Notes: generated by a model from the letters alone, not told the origin. A DNA stretch of 57,652 nt from an uncultured Pelagibacteraceae bacterium (GCA_902619595.1 CACNFE010000008.1:1-57652); one strand, 5' to 3'. Positions 1 through 11,236 are shown, counted from the stretch's first letter. Made by a program: numbers and translations.

Positions 1-1
1 T

Positions 2-730
2 GATATCTTATCAAGAAATACTACTTGGACACTTTCTAGAGATGCTGACATTGGTCTTACTTTCGTAGGTGTAAACTTTTACGATGGTCAAGGTTTCATG
101 GTTAGAAAAAGCTCAGGAATTACTTCTACGAGCCAATTTAAAAATGGTATCTCAGCTTGTACAAACATTGGTACAACAACAGAGCTTAATATGAGAGACT
201 TCTTTAATTCAAGAGGAATTTCTTACGAGCCAGTAGCTTTTGAAAAAGCTGACGAGGTTGTTGCAGCTTATGATGCAGGAAGATGTGATACTTATACAAC
301 TGATAAATCAGGTTTAGCAGCTCAAAGAACCAAGATGAAAAACCCAGATGAACACATTGTATTACCAGAAACTATTTCTAAAGAACCTTTAGGACCAGTT
401 GTAAGACAAGGTGATTCTGTTTGGGAAGACATTGTAAGATGGTCTTTGAACACTATGATCGAAGCAGAGGAGTATGGAATTACTTCTGCAAATGCTGATT
501 CTATGAAAACTTCTGATAACCCAGCAATTAAGAGACTTGTTGGTGCAGAAGGTGAAATGGGTGCTGCATTTGGCTTAGATAATGAGTGGAACCTAAGAAT
601 TATCAAGCAAGTTGGTAACTATGGTGAAAGCTATAAAAGAAATATAGCTGATACTGGTATTTTACCTGACAGAGGTCCAAACCAATTATGGACTAAAGGC
701 GGAATACTTTACGTACCACCATCAAGATAA
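2..730 (+). CDS. aapJ: General L-amino-acid ABC transporter, periplasmic binding protein (5' partial)
   Basis: Periplasmic solute-binding subunit of a broad-specificity amino-acid importer (AapJ; often called yhdW in SAR11). The reading frame is open from base 2, so the N-terminus and signal peptide lie outside the window; 242 codons remain of a family normally about 340 residues. Seen: RDADIGLTFVGVNFYDGQGF followed by a stretch with paired cysteines (SACTNIG, AGRCDTYTT), and DRGPNQLWTKGG near the C-terminus, all typical of AapJ. It is followed by a hairpin terminator and then by the permease and ATPase genes of the same system. The first internal ATG (98) is not the true start. In SAR11 this is usually among the most abundant proteins, which fits an attenuating terminator behind it. 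Confidence 0.93.
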   Translation, partial: DILSRNTTWTLSRDADIGLTFVGVNFYDGQGFMVRKSSGITSTSQFKNGISACTNIGTTTELNMRDFFNSRGISYEPVAFEKADEVVAAYDAGRCDTYTTDKSGLAAQRTKMKNPDEHIVLPETISKEPLGPVVRQGDSVWEDIVRWSLNTMIEAEEYGITSANADSMKTSDNPAIKRLVGAEGEMGAAFGLDNEWNLRIIKQVGNYGESYKRNIADTGILPDRGPNQLWTKGGILYVPPSR

Positions 731-750
731 TTGTTATCTTATATGATTTA

Positions 751-782
751 AAAAGGGCTAGATTTATCTAGCCCTTTTTTTT
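751..782 (+). terminator. Hairpin terminator/attenuator between aapJ and aapQ
   Basis: Perfect inverted repeat GGGCTAGAT (755-763) and ATCTAGCCC (766-774), preceded by A residues and followed by a run of eight or more T. This is the classic intrinsic terminator form. Because aapQMP follow in the same direction with no other clear promoter, it probably works as a partial terminator that makes the binding protein far more abundant than the membrane subunits. Confidence 0.9.
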
Positions 783-794
783 ATATTCCCCAAA

Positions 795-1946
795 ATGAAT
801 AATAAAATTAAACGTATTATACCTCAATTACTCACAATCCTTTTTGTTGTCTTTGTATTTGGTTTTTTCACATTTAATGCACAAGTTAACATGGATAATC
901 GAGGCATTGATTTTGGCTTTGGTTTTTTGAAACAAGAAGCCTCATTTGATATGCAATTTACGCTGCTTGATTATGATGGGCAGGACTCTTATCTTTGGGC
1001 TTACGTTGTTGCCTTATTAAATACTTTATTAGTTTCATTTTTAGGAATAATTTTTTGTACAATTTTGGGTGTGATTATTGGTGTTGCAAGGCTATCTAGT
1101 AATTATCTTATAAGAAACTCTGCTGCATGGTACGTAGAATTTTTTAGAAATATACCTTTATTATTACAAATCTTTTTTTGGTATTACGCTGCTTTAAGAG
1201 CATTACCTTTGCCAGAAGGTGCCGAACCTTGGTTTGGTGTCACTTACATGACAATAAAAGGATACTACATTCCCGCAATGATATGGCAAAATTTAAATAT
1301 ATTTATGTATTGTCTAATTGCTGCAGTCGTATCAATAGTATTCATAAGAACATATGCAAAAAAACTACAAGAAAAAGAGGGGAAACAATTACCTCTTTTA
1401 TATATAAGTTTAGCAATTTTAATTATTTTACCTGGCTTATCTTTCTTAGTTGGAGGAGTAACTTTGAATTTTGAAATTCCTGTTTTAAAACAACTTGCAA
1501 CTACATCTTATATTTATGAAGGTGGTGTTAGATTGCCACCAGAACTTATTGCTTTGGTATTAGCTCTTTCATTATACACATCAACATTTGTTGCCGAATG
1601 TGTAAGAGCAGGAATTCAGGGTATAAGCAAAGGTCAAAAAGAAGCAGCGGCCTCAGTAGGATTAACACCTAATCAAATATTAAAACTAATTATAATGCCA
1701 CAAGCATTAAGAATTATAATTCCACCAACAACTAATCAGTATTTAAATTTAACTAAAAATTCATCATTAGCAGCTGCAATCGCATATCCAGACTTAGTAC
1801 TAGTATTTGCTGGAACTGCATTAATGCAAACAGGTAAAGCAATTGAAATTGTTGGAATTACAATGCTTACTTATCTTTCCATTAGTCTTGCAATAGCCGC
1901 ACTAATGAACTGGTATAACAAAAAAATTGAGATTAAGGAAAAATAA
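795..1946 (+). CDS. aapQ: General L-amino-acid ABC transporter, permease AapQ
   Basis: Inner-membrane permease of the polar amino-acid (HisM/GlnP) class, 383 residues. Several hydrophobic spans are visible (about residues 8-27, 75-105, 165-185, 203-225 and 330-375). The EAA loop that contacts the ATPase is seen as EAAASVGLTPNQILKLIIMP about 100 residues from the C-terminus, followed by NSSLAAAIAYPDL. The long N-terminal part and the insertion between spans are normal for AapQ. It overlaps the aapM start by one base (ATAATG), so the two are translationally coupled. Confidence 0.92.
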   Translation: MNNKIKRIIPQLLTILFVVFVFGFFTFNAQVNMDNRGIDFGFGFLKQEASFDMQFTLLDYDGQDSYLWAYVVALLNTLLVSFLGIIFCTILGVIIGVARLSSNYLIRNSAAWYVEFFRNIPLLLQIFFWYYAALRALPLPEGAEPWFGVTYMTIKGYYIPAMIWQNLNIFMYCLIAAVVSIVFIRTYAKKLQEKEGKQLPLLYISLAILIILPGLSFLVGGVTLNFEIPVLKQLATTSYIYEGGVRLPPELIALVLALSLYTSTFVAECVRAGIQGISKGQKEAAASVGLTPNQILKLIIMPQALRIIIPPTTNQYLNLTKNSSLAAAIAYPDLVLVFAGTALMQTGKAIEIVGITMLTYLSISLAIAALMNWYNKKIEIKEK

Positions 1947-3217
1947 TGAGAAGTATTAGTTTCAATCAAATTCAAAGCAAAAATCCTCTTACAAATATGT
2001 ATTTAGGATCTTTTCTATTAGCGATAAGTATTTTTGATGTATTAATATATGCATTCTTTAACACTAATATTTTATCTTTCTTACCTTCAAAACTGAGTAC
2101 TTTTTTACCGTTAGTGTTAGGTTTTATTGGACTAGGCATTATTAGAATGGAATATAGCGGTATAGCTATATTAGATAAATTAAATAAAAACATAAATACA
2201 AATAATTTTAATGCACTACTCACTCTTTTAATAATTTTTGCATTAATTAAAGCTACACCACCATCTTTAAGTTGGATGATATTTGATGCAAACATATCTG
2301 GTGATACTAAAGAAGCTTGCACTGGGACTGGAGCATGCTGGACATACATTAAAGTATGGTTCAAAAGATTTATGTATGGAATGTATCCCAATGACCTTCA
2401 TTGGAGAATTAATAGTGCCTTTATATTAGTCATTGCCCTTGGCTTTGTTGGGTATTTTTTCAAAGAAAATATGAAAAAATATTTAGCTTTATACTATGTT
2501 ATAATTTATCCCATCATCGCATTTTTAATTATTTATTATTTAATTTCAGGAGGGTCTTTCGGTTTGGTTTGGGTTGAAACTGGTGCGTGGGGAGGTTTAT
2601 CGCTTACATTTATAGTTTCTTTTTTCTGCTTAATTTTTTGTTTTCCTCTTGGAATGATCTTAGCTCTTGGTAGAAGATCCAATTTGCCAGCTGTTAGATA
2701 TATCTCTGTTGGTTATATCGAATTTTGGAGAGGAGTTCCTTTAATTACAGTTCTATTTATGTCCTCTGTAATGTTCCCAATGTTTTTACCAGAAGATTTC
2801 TTTATGGATAAACTTGTTAGAGTAATTATCGCAATTACTTTATTTGAGGCCGCGTATTGTGCTGAAGTTATAAGAGGCGGTTTACAAGCATTGCCAAGAG
2901 GCCAGTATGATGCAGCAAAATCTTTAGGAATGGGATATTGGAAAATGCATATTTTTGTAATATTACCACAAGCCTTAAAATTAGTTATTCCAGGAATAGC
3001 AAACACCTTTTTAGCTTTAGTAAAAGACACACCATTAATTTTCGTAGTTGGTTTAGCAGAAATTGCAGGTATGCTCGCACTTGCTAAAACAAATCCAAAA
3101 TGGCTTGGATTTGCAATGGAGGGTTATATATTTGCTGCTATAATTTTCTGGATTATCTGTTATGCTATGAGTAAATATAGTTACAATTTAGAAAATAAAT
3201 ATAAAACTGAAAGATAA
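1946..3217 (+). CDS. aapM: General L-amino-acid ABC transporter, permease AapM
   Basis: Second permease subunit, 423 residues, pairing with AapQ to form the membrane channel. Hydrophobic spans occur throughout, with the conserved permease core in the C-terminal half: [27 protein letters not shown] and the EAA loop [19 protein letters not shown], then [16 protein letters not shown]. The periplasmic segment ahead of the core (about residues 110-150) has two cysteines in [13 protein letters not shown]. Start overlaps the aapQ stop; aapP begins one base after the stop. Confidence 0.92.
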   Translation: MRSISFNQIQSKNPLTNMYLGSFLLAISIFDVLIYAFFNTNILSFLPSKLSTFLPLVLGFIGLGIIRMEYSGIAILDKLNKNINTNNFNALLTLLIIFALIKATPPSLSWMIFDANISGDTKEACTGTGACWTYIKVWFKRFMYGMYPNDLHWRINSAFILVIALGFVGYFFKENMKKYLALYYVIIYPIIAFLIIYYLISGGSFGLVWVETGAWGGLSLTFIVSFFCLIFCFPLGMILALGRRSNLPAVRYISVGYIEFWRGVPLITVLFMSSVMFPMFLPEDFFMDKLVRVIIAITLFEAAYCAEVIRGGLQALPRGQYDAAKSLGMGYWKMHIFVILPQALKLVIPGIANTFLALVKDTPLIFVVGLAEIAGMLALAKTNPKWLGFAMEGYIFAAIIFWIICYAMSKYSYNLENKYKTER

Positions 3218-3218
3218 T

Positions 3219-3953
3219 ATGTCTGATCCAATCATAAAAATTGAAAATATGAACAAATGGTTTGGTGATTTTCAAGTTTTAAAAAATATTGATTTATCTG
3301 TTGAGAAAAATAAAAAAATTGTTGTATGTGGTCCATCAGGATCTGGAAAATCTACCTTGATAAGATGTATTAATAGATTAGAGGAACATCAAGAAGGAAC
3401 AATTACTGTTGACGGAACTGAACTTTCAGAAAATACAAAAAATATTGAAGCTATCAGAGCTGAAGTTGGAATGGTCTTTCAGCAATTTAATTTATTTCCA
3501 CACTTATCTATATTAGATAATTGTACACTTGCACCTATTTGGGTTAAAAAAATGCCTAAAGCTAAAGCAGAGGAACTAGCATTAGATCATTTAAATAGAG
3601 TACAAATTAGTGATCAAGCACAAAAGTTTCCTGGACAATTATCTGGAGGCCAACAACAACGTGCTGCAATTGCTAGAGCATTATGTATGGAGCCAAAAAT
3701 AATGCTTTTTGATGAACCTACATCAGCTTTGGATCCAGAAATGATAAAAGAGGTCTTAGATGCAATGGTAAATCTTGCGAAAGCTGGTATGACCATGATT
3801 GTAGTTACTCATGAAATGGGATTTGCTAAAGAAGTTGCAGATGAAGTAATTTTTATGGATGAAGGAATGATTGTTGAAAAAGCTGAGACAAAGGAATTTT
3901 TTGCAAATCCTAAAAATGATAGAACCAAATTATTTTTAAGTCAGATTTTATAA
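3219..3953 (+). CDS. aapP: General L-amino-acid ABC transporter, ATP-binding protein AapP
   Basis: Cytoplasmic ATPase that powers amino-acid import, 244 residues, the usual length. Walker [10 protein letters not shown] at residues 38-46, Q-loop in [13 protein letters not shown] signature LSGGQQQR near residue 141, Walker B with catalytic Glu in [13 protein letters not shown], and a switch His in VVTHEMGFA. It sits directly behind aapM, completing the aapJQMP operon. No clear hairpin terminator follows; the next 150 bases lead to a small regulator gene. Confidence 0.95.
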   Translation: MSDPIIKIENMNKWFGDFQVLKNIDLSVEKNKKIVVCGPSGSGKSTLIRCINRLEEHQEGTITVDGTELSENTKNIEAIRAEVGMVFQQFNLFPHLSILDNCTLAPIWVKKMPKAKAEELALDHLNRVQISDQAQKFPGQLSGGQQQRAAIARALCMEPKIMLFDEPTSALDPEMIKEVLDAMVNLAKAGMTMIVVTHEMGFAKEVADEVIFMDEGMIVEKAETKEFFANPKNDRTKLFLSQIL

Positions 3954-4103
3954 CCATTCTAAACTAGAAAAACCCATAATTTATAAATTTTGTTCAAGGT
4001 TTTACGCTCAAAGTCAATACCAAAAAGAGCAAAAAATAATTTTTTTTATACTTGCAATAAGTTTCAGGATAGAGTTCAATTATCCTTTTTAAGAGGGGTC
4101 TTA

Positions 4104-4475
4104 ATGGAAGATAATTTTAATAAACACTTAGGAAATAAACTTAAGTTAAGAAGATTGGCTTTAGGATTAACACAAACAAAAGTAGCAAAAGCAATAAACG
4201 TCACATTTCAACAAATTCAAAAATATGAAAAGGGTACTAACGGAGTAAGTTCGATAAGATTACTTCAGTTATCTAACTATTTGAAGGTACCAATCAATTA
4301 TTTTTTTGAGGATTTCTCAGAATACGCAATTAATTCTGAAAGAGTTAAAGAAAGTCATTTGACTGTGAACTATAACTTTTTAGTTAAGCTATATTCTGAG
4401 CTTACAGCCGACCAAAAAATAAAGTTTGGTAAAAATTTACAAGTATCACAAGTAGGAATTTCAAAGACTGGTTAA
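4104..4475 (+). CDS. XRE/Cro-type helix-turn-helix regulator
   Basis: Small DNA-binding protein, 123 residues. The HTH_3 domain spans about residues 8-65: KLRRLALGLTQTKVAKAINV, then FQQIQKYEKGTNGVSSIRLL and VPINYFFE. This pattern is that of the widespread alphaproteobacterial XRE group with FQQIQKYE in the recognition helix. An upstream ATG at 3990 is in frame but has no ribosome site; the ATG at 4104 follows a GAGGGG Shine-Dalgarno at 4093-4098 and starts just before the domain, so it is chosen. The 60-residue tail has no recognised motif and may sense a signal or mediate dimerisation. Target genes cannot be told from the sequence. Confidence 0.85.
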   Translation: MEDNFNKHLGNKLKLRRLALGLTQTKVAKAINVTFQQIQKYEKGTNGVSSIRLLQLSNYLKVPINYFFEDFSEYAINSERVKESHLTVNYNFLVKLYSELTADQKIKFGKNLQVSQVGISKTG

Positions 4476-4479
4476 TTTT

Positions 4480-4555
4480 TGGCTCCTCGGGCAGGACTCG
4501 AACCTGCGACCAATTGATTAACAGTCAACTGCTCTACCAACTGAGCTACCGAGGA
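4480..4555 (-). tRNA. trnN: tRNA-Asn (GUU)
   Basis: Reading the minus strand from 4555, a 7-bp acceptor stem TCCTCGG pairs with CCGAGGA. The D arm contains AGCTCAGTTGGTAGAGC, the anticodon loop CTGTTAA gives GUU, and the T arm contains GGTTCGAGTCC. The discriminator is G and CCA is encoded (4480-4482 on the plus strand reads TGG). All four arms fold, 76 nt. Confidence 0.97.
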
Positions 4556-4605
4556 ATGTAAAAATCAAAACTTACTTTTTTTTAGGACTAAAACAACTCT
4601 TTTTT

Positions 4606-4679
4606 TGGAGGTAACGCCCGGAATCGAACCGGGATACAAGGATTTGCAATCCTCTGCGTAACCATTCCGCCACGTTACC
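4606..4679 (-). tRNA. trnC: tRNA-Cys (GCA)
   Basis: On the minus strand from 4679, acceptor GGTAACG pairs with CGTTACC. The anticodon loop TTGCAAA gives GCA, the T arm contains GGTTCGATTCC, the discriminator is U and CCA is encoded. Length 74 nt. It lies 50 bases upstream of tRNA-Asn in the same direction, so the two are probably one transcript. The plus-strand leader 4680-4806 beyond it is AT-rich and shows no gene; it must carry both the tRNA promoter and the valS promoter. Confidence 0.97.
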
Positions 4680-4806
4680 GTTTAAAATGATAATAAATCA
4701 ATTTAATACAAGTTTATATAATTGATTTTTACAATTAGTCTATAAATTTCCACTTAAAATTGATTATTGTTTATTCGAATGATTAATTTATAAACAAAAA
4801 AGGGAT

Positions 4807-7431
4807 ATGAGTTCAGATAAATATAATCATAATGAAGTAGAAAATCGTATTTATTCATATTGGGTGAAAAATGAGTTGTTTAAACCCAAAAAAAATAAGA
4901 AAAAATTTTCAATCGTAATACCACCACCAAATGTAACCGGTAGTTTGCATATGGGTCATGCTTTAAATAATTCAATTCAAGATCTTTTAACTAGATATCA
5001 TCGAATGAATAGTTATGAAACTTTATGGCAACCAGGAACTGATCATGCAGGAATTGCCACTCAAGCATTAGTGGAAAAAAAATTAGAGGACGAAGGAATA
5101 GCAAAAAATGATCTTGGAAGAGAAAATTTCATAAAGAAAGTTTGGGAATGGAAAAATCAATATGGTGACATTATCCTTAATCAGTTAAAAAAATTGGGTT
5201 GTTCATGTGATTGGTCAAGGAATGCCTTTACTATGGATGACAATCTATCCGACAGTGTTATTCGAGTTTTTGTTGAGTTACATAAAAAAAAAATCATTTA
5301 TAAGTCCAAAAAATTAGTTAATTGGGATACAGTTTTAAAAACTGCTATTTCAGATCTAGAGGTTGATCAAAGAGAAGTAAATTCAAAATTATACTATATT
5401 AAATACCCAATTGATGGCACAAATGAATTTATAACCATAGCAACAACAAGACCTGAAACTATGCTTGGAGATACCGCGGTAGCGGTAAATCCTAAAGATA
5501 AAAGGTTTAATAAGTATAAAAATAAGGATGTAAATTTACCTTTAGTAGGGAGAAAAATAAAAATTATTTTGGATGATTATGCTGATCCAGAACAAGGAAC
5601 TGGTGCTGTCAAAATAACACCTGCACATGATTTTAATGATTACGATGTAGGTCAAAGAAACAAGCTTAAGATAATAAATATTTTTACAGATGATGGAAAA
5701 ATTAATGAAAATTGTCCTGAAAAATATCAGGGTCTAGATAGATTTGAAGCAAGAAAAAATATTTTAGAGGATTTAAAAAATCTTAATTTATTTGTTAAAG
5801 AAGAAAATATAAAAAATAAGGTTCCATATGGCGATAGATCCAATTCTGTAATTGAACCGTACCTCACAGAACAATGGTTTGCTGATGCAAAAAAACTTTC
5901 GATAAAAGCAAAAAAAATTGTTAAATCAAAGAAAACAAATTTTTTTCCAGAAAATTGGTCAAAGACATATTTTCAATGGATGAATAATATTGAACCTTGG
6001 TGTATTTCAAGACAGTTATGGTGGGGACATCAAATACCAGCATGGTATGGACCTGATAAAAAAATCTTTGTTGCACTTAATGAAAAAGAAGCAAAACAAA
6101 ATGCTAAAAAATTTTACAAAAAAGAAGTTGAATTACAACGAGATCCTGATGTTTTAGATACTTGGTTTTCATCTGGTTTATGGCCATTTGCAACATTAGG
6201 TTGGAATACAAAAGATCCTTATCTTAAAAAATTTTACCCAACATCTGTTCTTGTTACTGGTTTTGATATTATTTTCTTTTGGGTTGCAAGAATGATTATG
6301 TTTGGAATGGAATTCATTAAAAAAGAACCTTTTAAAGATATTTATGTACATGCTTTAGTTAGGGACGAGAAGGGTCAAAAAATGTCAAAATCAAAAGGTA
6401 ACGTAATTGATCCTTTAGACTTAATAGAAAAGTACAGTGCAGATGCATTAAGATTTACTCTTTTATCAATGGCATCACCAGGAAGAGACGTAAAGTTATC
6501 TGAAGACAGAGTAAAAGGTAATAGAAACTTTCTTAATAAATTATGGAATGTAAATAATTTTTTAATTCACAATAAATGTGACATTAAAAATACTAAAAAA
6601 TCACCCAAAGCAAAGATTAATATTAATAAATGGATATATTCTGAGCTGGTACAAACAAAAATTGTTGTTGAAAACAATATAAAAGACTATCGGTTTGATG
6701 AAGCAGCGCGAAATGTATACCAGTTTGTATGGCACTCTTATTGTGATTGGTATTTAGAATTAAGCAAAACTATTCTAAATTCAAATAATAAAAAAGATAT
6801 TAAGGAAACTAAAGAAATCGCTAGTTATGTGTTTAAAGAAATTTTAGTTTTACTACACCCATTCATACCTTTTATTACTGAAGAGATATGGCTTAAAAAT
6901 AAGTTAGATAACTCAAATAAAGATTATTTGATGTATTCGAATTGGGTCTCTGACAAGCCTAAAAAAGAAAAATTTGCTGATGTTGAGAACATGATAGATT
7001 TTATTACTGAGATCAGATCATTTAAGAATGAACTAAGTATTAGCCCAGGTTCTTATGTTGATATTTCACTAAGTGGTATTAACAAAAAAGATAAGTCCTT
7101 TTTTACAAATAATGAAACGGTAATTAAGAAGCTTGGAAGAATAACAAATTTTGTTGATAAAGATAAAAATAAGCCTTCGGCATCTTTAGTAATAAAAGGA
7201 AGTGTTTTTAAACTTTATTTTGAAGAAAATGTTGATTTAAATTTAATTAAAGAAAATCTTTTAAGCAAACAGTCAAAATATCAAGTTGAAATGGATAAAA
7301 TTTCCTCAAGATTAAATAATAAAGATTTTGTAAAGCGGGCACCAAAACATATTGTTGACCAAGAAAAAAGTAATTATAATAACTTAGGAAATGATATAAA
7401 AAAAATATCAGCTACAATAAAAAATTTATAA
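4807..7431 (+). CDS. valS: Valyl-tRNA synthetase
   Basis: Class I aminoacyl-tRNA synthetase charging tRNA-Val, 874 residues. HIGH signature as HMGH at residues 48-51 after PPPNVTGSL, and KMSKS at 525-529. The editing (CP1) domain is recognisable from [16 protein letters not shown] and [10 protein letters not shown]; the C-terminal anticodon-binding domain ends in a lysine-rich coiled coil (about residues 810-874), as in other bacterial ValRS. An AGGGAT ribosome site precedes ATG 4807. The stop overlaps ilvD by one base (TAATG), so the two genes are coupled, linking valine charging with branched-chain synthesis. Confidence 0.97.
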   Translation: MSSDKYNHNEVENRIYSYWVKNELFKPKKNKKKFSIVIPPPNVTGSLHMGHALNNSIQDLLTRYHRMNSYETLWQPGTDHAGIATQALVEKKLEDEGIAKNDLGRENFIKKVWEWKNQYGDIILNQLKKLGCSCDWSRNAFTMDDNLSDSVIRVFVELHKKKIIYKSKKLVNWDTVLKTAISDLEVDQREVNSKLYYIKYPIDGTNEFITIATTRPETMLGDTAVAVNPKDKRFNKYKNKDVNLPLVGRKIKIILDDYADPEQGTGAVKITPAHDFNDYDVGQRNKLKIINIFTDDGKINENCPEKYQGLDRFEARKNILEDLKNLNLFVKEENIKNKVPYGDRSNSVIEPYLTEQWFADAKKLSIKAKKIVKSKKTNFFPENWSKTYFQWMNNIEPWCISRQLWWGHQIPAWYGPDKKIFVALNEKEAKQNAKKFYKKEVELQRDPDVLDTWFSSGLWPFATLGWNTKDPYLKKFYPTSVLVTGFDIIFFWVARMIMFGMEFIKKEPFKDIYVHALVRDEKGQKMSKSKGNVIDPLDLIEKYSADALRFTLLSMASPGRDVKLSEDRVKGNRNFLNKLWNVNNFLIHNKCDIKNTKKSPKAKININKWIYSELVQTKIVVENNIKDYRFDEAARNVYQFVWHSYCDWYLELSKTILNSNNKKDIKETKEIASYVFKEILVLLHPFIPFITEEIWLKNKLDNSNKDYLMYSNWVSDKPKKEKFADVENMIDFITEIRSFKNELSISPGSYVDISLSGINKKDKSFFTNNETVIKKLGRITNFVDKDKNKPSASLVIKGSVFKLYFEENVDLNLIKENLLSKQSKYQVEMDKISSRLNNKDFVKRAPKHIVDQEKSNYNNLGNDIKKISATIKNL

Positions 7432-9149
7432 TGCCAAAATTTAATAAAAAAAAATTACCAAGTAGACATACATCGTTAGGTCCTGACAAAGCACCTCAAA
7501 GGTCCTTCTATTATGCAATGGATCTTACAGAAAAAGATGTAGCAAAACCGTTTGTGGGTGTGGTTTCAACCTGGAATGAGGCTGCTCCTTGTAATATTGC
7601 TCTTATGAGACAAGCTCAATCGGTTAAAAAAGGAGTTCATCAAGCAGGAGGAACACCAAGAGAGTTTTGTACCATTACGGTCACAGATGGAATAGCAATG
7701 GGCCATGAAGGCATGAAGTCATCTTTAATATCAAGAGATGTTATTGCAGATTCAACTGAATTAACAGTTAGAGGACACTGTTACGATGCATTAGTTGGGG
7801 TGGCAGGTTGTGATAAATCGTTGCCAGGTTTAATGATGGCGATGGTAAGATTGAATGTTCCAAGTGTGTTTATTTATGGTGGATCAATTTTACCAGGAAG
7901 ATTTAATGGAAAAGATGTAACGGTTGTTGATGTTTTTGAAGGTGTTGGAAAATATACATCAGGAAAGATGTCAGCACACGCTCTAAGAAAATTAGAATTA
8001 AAGGCATGCCCAAGTGCAGGCGCATGTGGTGGACAGTTTACAGCAAATACCATGGCATGTGTGTCTGAGGCAATAGGTTTAGCTTTACCTTATTCAGCAG
8101 GAACACCAGCACCTTATACGCAAAGAGATTCTTATGCGTTAAAAAGTGGTAAAGCAGTTATGAATTTATTACAAAAAAGAATTAGACCAAGAGATATTGT
8201 AACAAAAAAATCGTTGGAAAATGCTGCAACTATTGTTGCTGCAACAGGAGGTTCTACAAACGCTGCATTACATTTACCAGCACTTGCAAATGAAGCTGGA
8301 ATAAAATTTGATTTAATGGATGTTGCAAGAATATTTAAGAAAACACCTTATCTTGCAGATTTAAAACCAGGTGGAAAATATGTTGCAAAAGATATGTGGA
8401 AAGCTGGAGGTGTTCCTATGCTTTTAAAAACATTGTTAGATGGCGGTTACATACATGGTGATTGTATGACGGTTACAGGGAAAACAATGAGACAAAATTT
8501 GAAAAATGTTAAGTTTAACAAAAATCAAAAAGTAATGAGGACCTATAATCAACCGCTATCTCCAGACGGAGGTGTTGTTGGTTTAAAAGGAAACTTAGCG
8601 CCTGATGGAGCAATTGTTAAAATAGCAGGATTAAAAAAATTACAATTCACTGGCAAAGCTAGATGTTTTGATACCGAAGAAGCAGCTTACAAAGCAGTAA
8701 AAAATAAAAAATATAAAGACGGTGATATTATTATAATTAGATATGAAGGTCCAAAAGGTGGACCTGGAATGAGAGAAATGCTTCAAACAACAGGAGCAAT
8801 TTACGGTCAAGGCAAAGGTGAAAAAGTTGCGTTAATTACTGATGGAAGATTTTCAGGAGCAACACGTGGTTTTTGTATAGGCCATGTTGGACCAGAAGCA
8901 TTTGTAGGTGGTCCAATAGCATTACTTAAAAATGGAGATATTATTGATTTGGATGCAAAGAAGGGGACAATAAACGTTCGATTGTCTAGAAAAGAATTAG
9001 CAAAGAGACGAAAAAAATGGAAACCAAAGAAAATCAACTTTGGTAATGGAACTCTTTGGAAGTATGCACAAACAGTTGGACCAGCTTATCTTGGGGCACC
9101 TACACATCCTGGTGCAAAAGAAGAGGTTAGAACTTACGCTGATATTTAA
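7431..9149 (+). CDS. ilvD: Dihydroxy-acid dehydratase
   Basis: Third enzyme of valine, isoleucine and pantothenate synthesis; it dehydrates 2,3-dihydroxy acids to 2-keto acids with an Fe-S cluster. Family blocks visible: [43 protein letters not shown] (cluster cysteines), and GGPGMREML plus [18 protein letters not shown]. Length 572 is typical of IlvD/Edd proteins. It overlaps valS and manC by one base each, so it is inside a tight operon. The C-terminus is unusually lysine/arginine rich ([10 protein letters not shown]), common in this low-GC genome. Confidence 0.96.
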   Translation: MPKFNKKKLPSRHTSLGPDKAPQRSFYYAMDLTEKDVAKPFVGVVSTWNEAAPCNIALMRQAQSVKKGVHQAGGTPREFCTITVTDGIAMGHEGMKSSLISRDVIADSTELTVRGHCYDALVGVAGCDKSLPGLMMAMVRLNVPSVFIYGGSILPGRFNGKDVTVVDVFEGVGKYTSGKMSAHALRKLELKACPSAGACGGQFTANTMACVSEAIGLALPYSAGTPAPYTQRDSYALKSGKAVMNLLQKRIRPRDIVTKKSLENAATIVAATGGSTNAALHLPALANEAGIKFDLMDVARIFKKTPYLADLKPGGKYVAKDMWKAGGVPMLLKTLLDGGYIHGDCMTVTGKTMRQNLKNVKFNKNQKVMRTYNQPLSPDGGVVGLKGNLAPDGAIVKIAGLKKLQFTGKARCFDTEEAAYKAVKNKKYKDGDIIIIRYEGPKGGPGMREMLQTTGAIYGQGKGEKVALITDGRFSGATRGFCIGHVGPEAFVGGPIALLKNGDIIDLDAKKGTINVRLSRKELAKRRKKWKPKKINFGNGTLWKYAQTVGPAYLGAPTHPGAKEEVRTYADI

Positions 9150-10351
9150 TGAAAATTAGACCAGTTATTCTATGTGGTGGCGCAGGTACGAGACTGTGGC
9201 CTAAAAAGTCAAAACATCAAGCAAAGCAATTTATTGATTTTGGTGGTTGGACATTAATTAATAAAACATTCGATAGAATTAAAAGCAATGTTTTTGATTA
9301 TCCGATCATCAGCACTAATTCAAAATATATTAAGGATGTTAAAAAGGCTTTAAAAAAAAGTAGAATTAGTAAATATAAAATAGTTTTGGAGCCAGCAAAA
9401 AAGAATACTGCGCCAGCAATTTTAGCATCAGCATTAATTAAAGAAATTCCAAATAATCAACCGCTGATGTATTTTACCGCTGATCATTTAATTGAAAAAC
9501 CCAATAAGCTCATTAGTGCAATTCATAAAAATAAATCAAATTTAGATGAAAAAAATGTATTTATATTTGGGATTAAACCAACTAATCCATCAAGTGAATA
9601 TGGTTACTTCTTAAGTAAAAATATAAAAAATATAAATAAAGTAACTAGATTTATTGAAAAACCAAAACAAGCTAAAGCAAAAGAGGTTATTAAGCAAAAA
9701 GGATATTGGAATTCGGGTATGTTTTTTTTGAGAAAAGACTCAATTATTAATAATTTTAAGAAATATCAGCCTAATATTTTTCGAAACTGTAACAAAGCTG
9801 TAACAAAAGCAAAATATAAAAATAATGTGTATTATTTAAATAAACAAGCATTTAGTAAAGCAACAGCCAAGTCTTTTGATTACGCGATACTAGAGAAAAC
9901 TAAAAATATCAATGCAATCAAGCTTGATATTCCATGGTCAGATCTAGGCAGCTGGAAAGAAATTTGTAAAATGTACGGAAAGATTAAAAATAGATATTTT
10001 AAAAAGAAAAACGTATTTCATAGACCATGGGGCAGCTACACAAACTTATTTAAAGGCAAAGAATTTTTAATTAAAGAATTATTTGTTAAACCTAAAGGCA
10101 TTTTAAGTCTTCAAAAACATTTCCATAGAGCAGAACATTGGGTCGTTACTCATGGTAAACCTAAAATTACTTTGAATAAAAAATATTTTACCATGAAACC
10201 TGGTGAAACTATTTATATTCCATTAGGAGCTATTCACAGAATTGAAAATCCATTTAAAAAACCGGTTAAAATTGTAGAAGCACAAATAGGCTCAATCCTT
10301 AAAGAAACAGATATTGTTAGATATCAGGATGTATATGGAAGAGTAAAATAA
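9149..10351 (+). CDS. manC: Mannose-1-phosphate guanylyltransferase (GDP-mannose pyrophosphorylase)
   Basis: Makes GDP-mannose for surface polysaccharide, with a C-terminal cupin of the type II phosphomannose isomerase family. The nucleotidyltransferase signature ILCGGAGTRLWP lies at residues 7-18, the KNTAPA block at about 84-92, and FIEKP about 168. From about residue 290 the cupin part reads HRPWGSY, SLQKHFHRAEHW and GETIYIPLGAIHRIENP. At 400 residues it is shorter than the usual about 470, mainly in the linker. Whether the isomerase domain is active cannot be judged; the metal-ligand His and Glu residues are present. Overlaps ilvD by one base and ends one base before the convergent lipid-kinase gene. 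Confidence 0.9.
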   Translation: MKIRPVILCGGAGTRLWPKKSKHQAKQFIDFGGWTLINKTFDRIKSNVFDYPIISTNSKYIKDVKKALKKSRISKYKIVLEPAKKNTAPAILASALIKEIPNNQPLMYFTADHLIEKPNKLISAIHKNKSNLDEKNVFIFGIKPTNPSSEYGYFLSKNIKNINKVTRFIEKPKQAKAKEVIKQKGYWNSGMFFLRKDSIINNFKKYQPNIFRNCNKAVTKAKYKNNVYYLNKQAFSKATAKSFDYAILEKTKNINAIKLDIPWSDLGSWKEICKMYGKIKNRYFKKKNVFHRPWGSYTNLFKGKEFLIKELFVKPKGILSLQKHFHRAEHWVVTHGKPKITLNKKYFTMKPGETIYIPLGAIHRIENPFKKPVKIVEAQIGSILKETDIVRYQDVYGRVK

Positions 10352-11236
10352 TTATTTTACAAGAAAATTTATTTTTTTATTTGATTTACTTAAATGAATT
10401 TTTTTATATGAACCAAAATTATCTCCATCAATTTGAACAGGTATTAAATCATTTCCCTCAATGGTGATATTTTGAGAATAAGTAGTAATAACATTTTTGT
10501 TTTTACTTAAATCGCCATTAAAGATTATTAAAAATATGGAATATAATAAATTAATCCTTGTCAAATCCCTAAATATATAGGTTACTAATTTATCTTCAAA
10601 AATATTTGTTTTATTTATTTTATAATGCCCAGCATAATATTTGGTATTTGAGGACAGTATCCAATCTGCTTTATAAAATTGTCCGTCAAAAGTAACATTT
10701 AATTTTTTATTATTCATAAACAAGAAATATTGAAAACCTTTAATAACAAATATAATTTTACCAAGTAACTTTTTAATTTTTGAATTAATTGAATGGACAA
10801 TTTTTGCATCCCATCCTATACCAGCCATTAAAAAGAAAAAACTTTCATTAATTTTTAGAAGATTAGAGGTTTTATAATTGTTAGAAACTAATACATCAAC
10901 TATATCATCAACTTTTTTATTCATTGATAATTCAGCCTGAAGTAAATTTGCGGTACCAGCAGGTATATAACCTATAGCAAAATCGTCTTTAAAATTAAAA
11001 TTATTTTTAATTAGTTCATTAATTGCAAAAGATACAGATCCATCTCCACCTGCTACAATTAATCGATCGTAATTTTTTTGATTAAAATCTCTAAAAATTT
11101 CTCTAGCCTGATTTATTGTTTTTGTCTCAAAATAGTCTACAGAATTTTTTTTTTTTAACTTAAATAAAACCCTATTTATAAATTTTAATTTTTTCCCAGA
11201 AGAAGAGTTTAGATTATAAATTAAACAATATAACAT
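10352..11236 (-). CDS. Diacylglycerol kinase-family lipid kinase
   Basis: Soluble or peripheral lipid kinase of the DAGK catalytic domain family (YegS/DgkB-like), 294 residues. Seen: the GGDGS nucleotide loop in IVAGGDGSVSFAINEL at about residue 60, and GYIPAGTANLLQAEL at about 90-104. Start ATG 11236 has an AAGGAA ribosome site. It is divergent from plcP, and the shared spacer holds a plus-strand Pho box and a possible minus-strand half site (CTGTAAC, 11310-11304). Inference: it could phosphorylate diacylglycerol released by PlcP, returning it to phospholipid synthesis. Sphingosine- or polyprenol-type substrates cannot be excluded. Confidence 0.87.
   Translation of the reverse strand: MLYCLIYNLNSSSGKKLKFINRVLFKLKKKNSVDYFETKTINQAREIFRDFNQKNYDRLIVAGGDGSVSFAINELIKNNFNFKDDFAIGYIPAGTANLLQAELSMNKKVDDIVDVLVSNNYKTSNLLKINESFFFLMAGIGWDAKIVHSINSKIKKLLGKIIFVIKGFQYFLFMNNKKLNVTFDGQFYKADWILSSNTKYYAGHYKINKTNIFEDKLVTYIFRDLTRINLLYSIFLIIFNGDLSKNKNVITTYSQNITIEGNDLIPVQIDGDNFGSYKKIHLSKSNKKINFLVK

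Noticed and set aside
1178-1474. 98-residue plus-strand frame within aapQ
   Set aside because: Different frame of a clear permease gene, no ribosome site, no recognisable motif.
1972-2391. 139-residue minus-strand frame antisense to aapM
   Set aside because: Antisense of a well-supported membrane gene; composition is that expected from mirroring hydrophobic codons.
4480-4679. tRNA pair as attachment site of a mobile element
   Set aside because: No integrase, no direct repeats of tRNA 3' ends and ordinary housekeeping genes on both sides.
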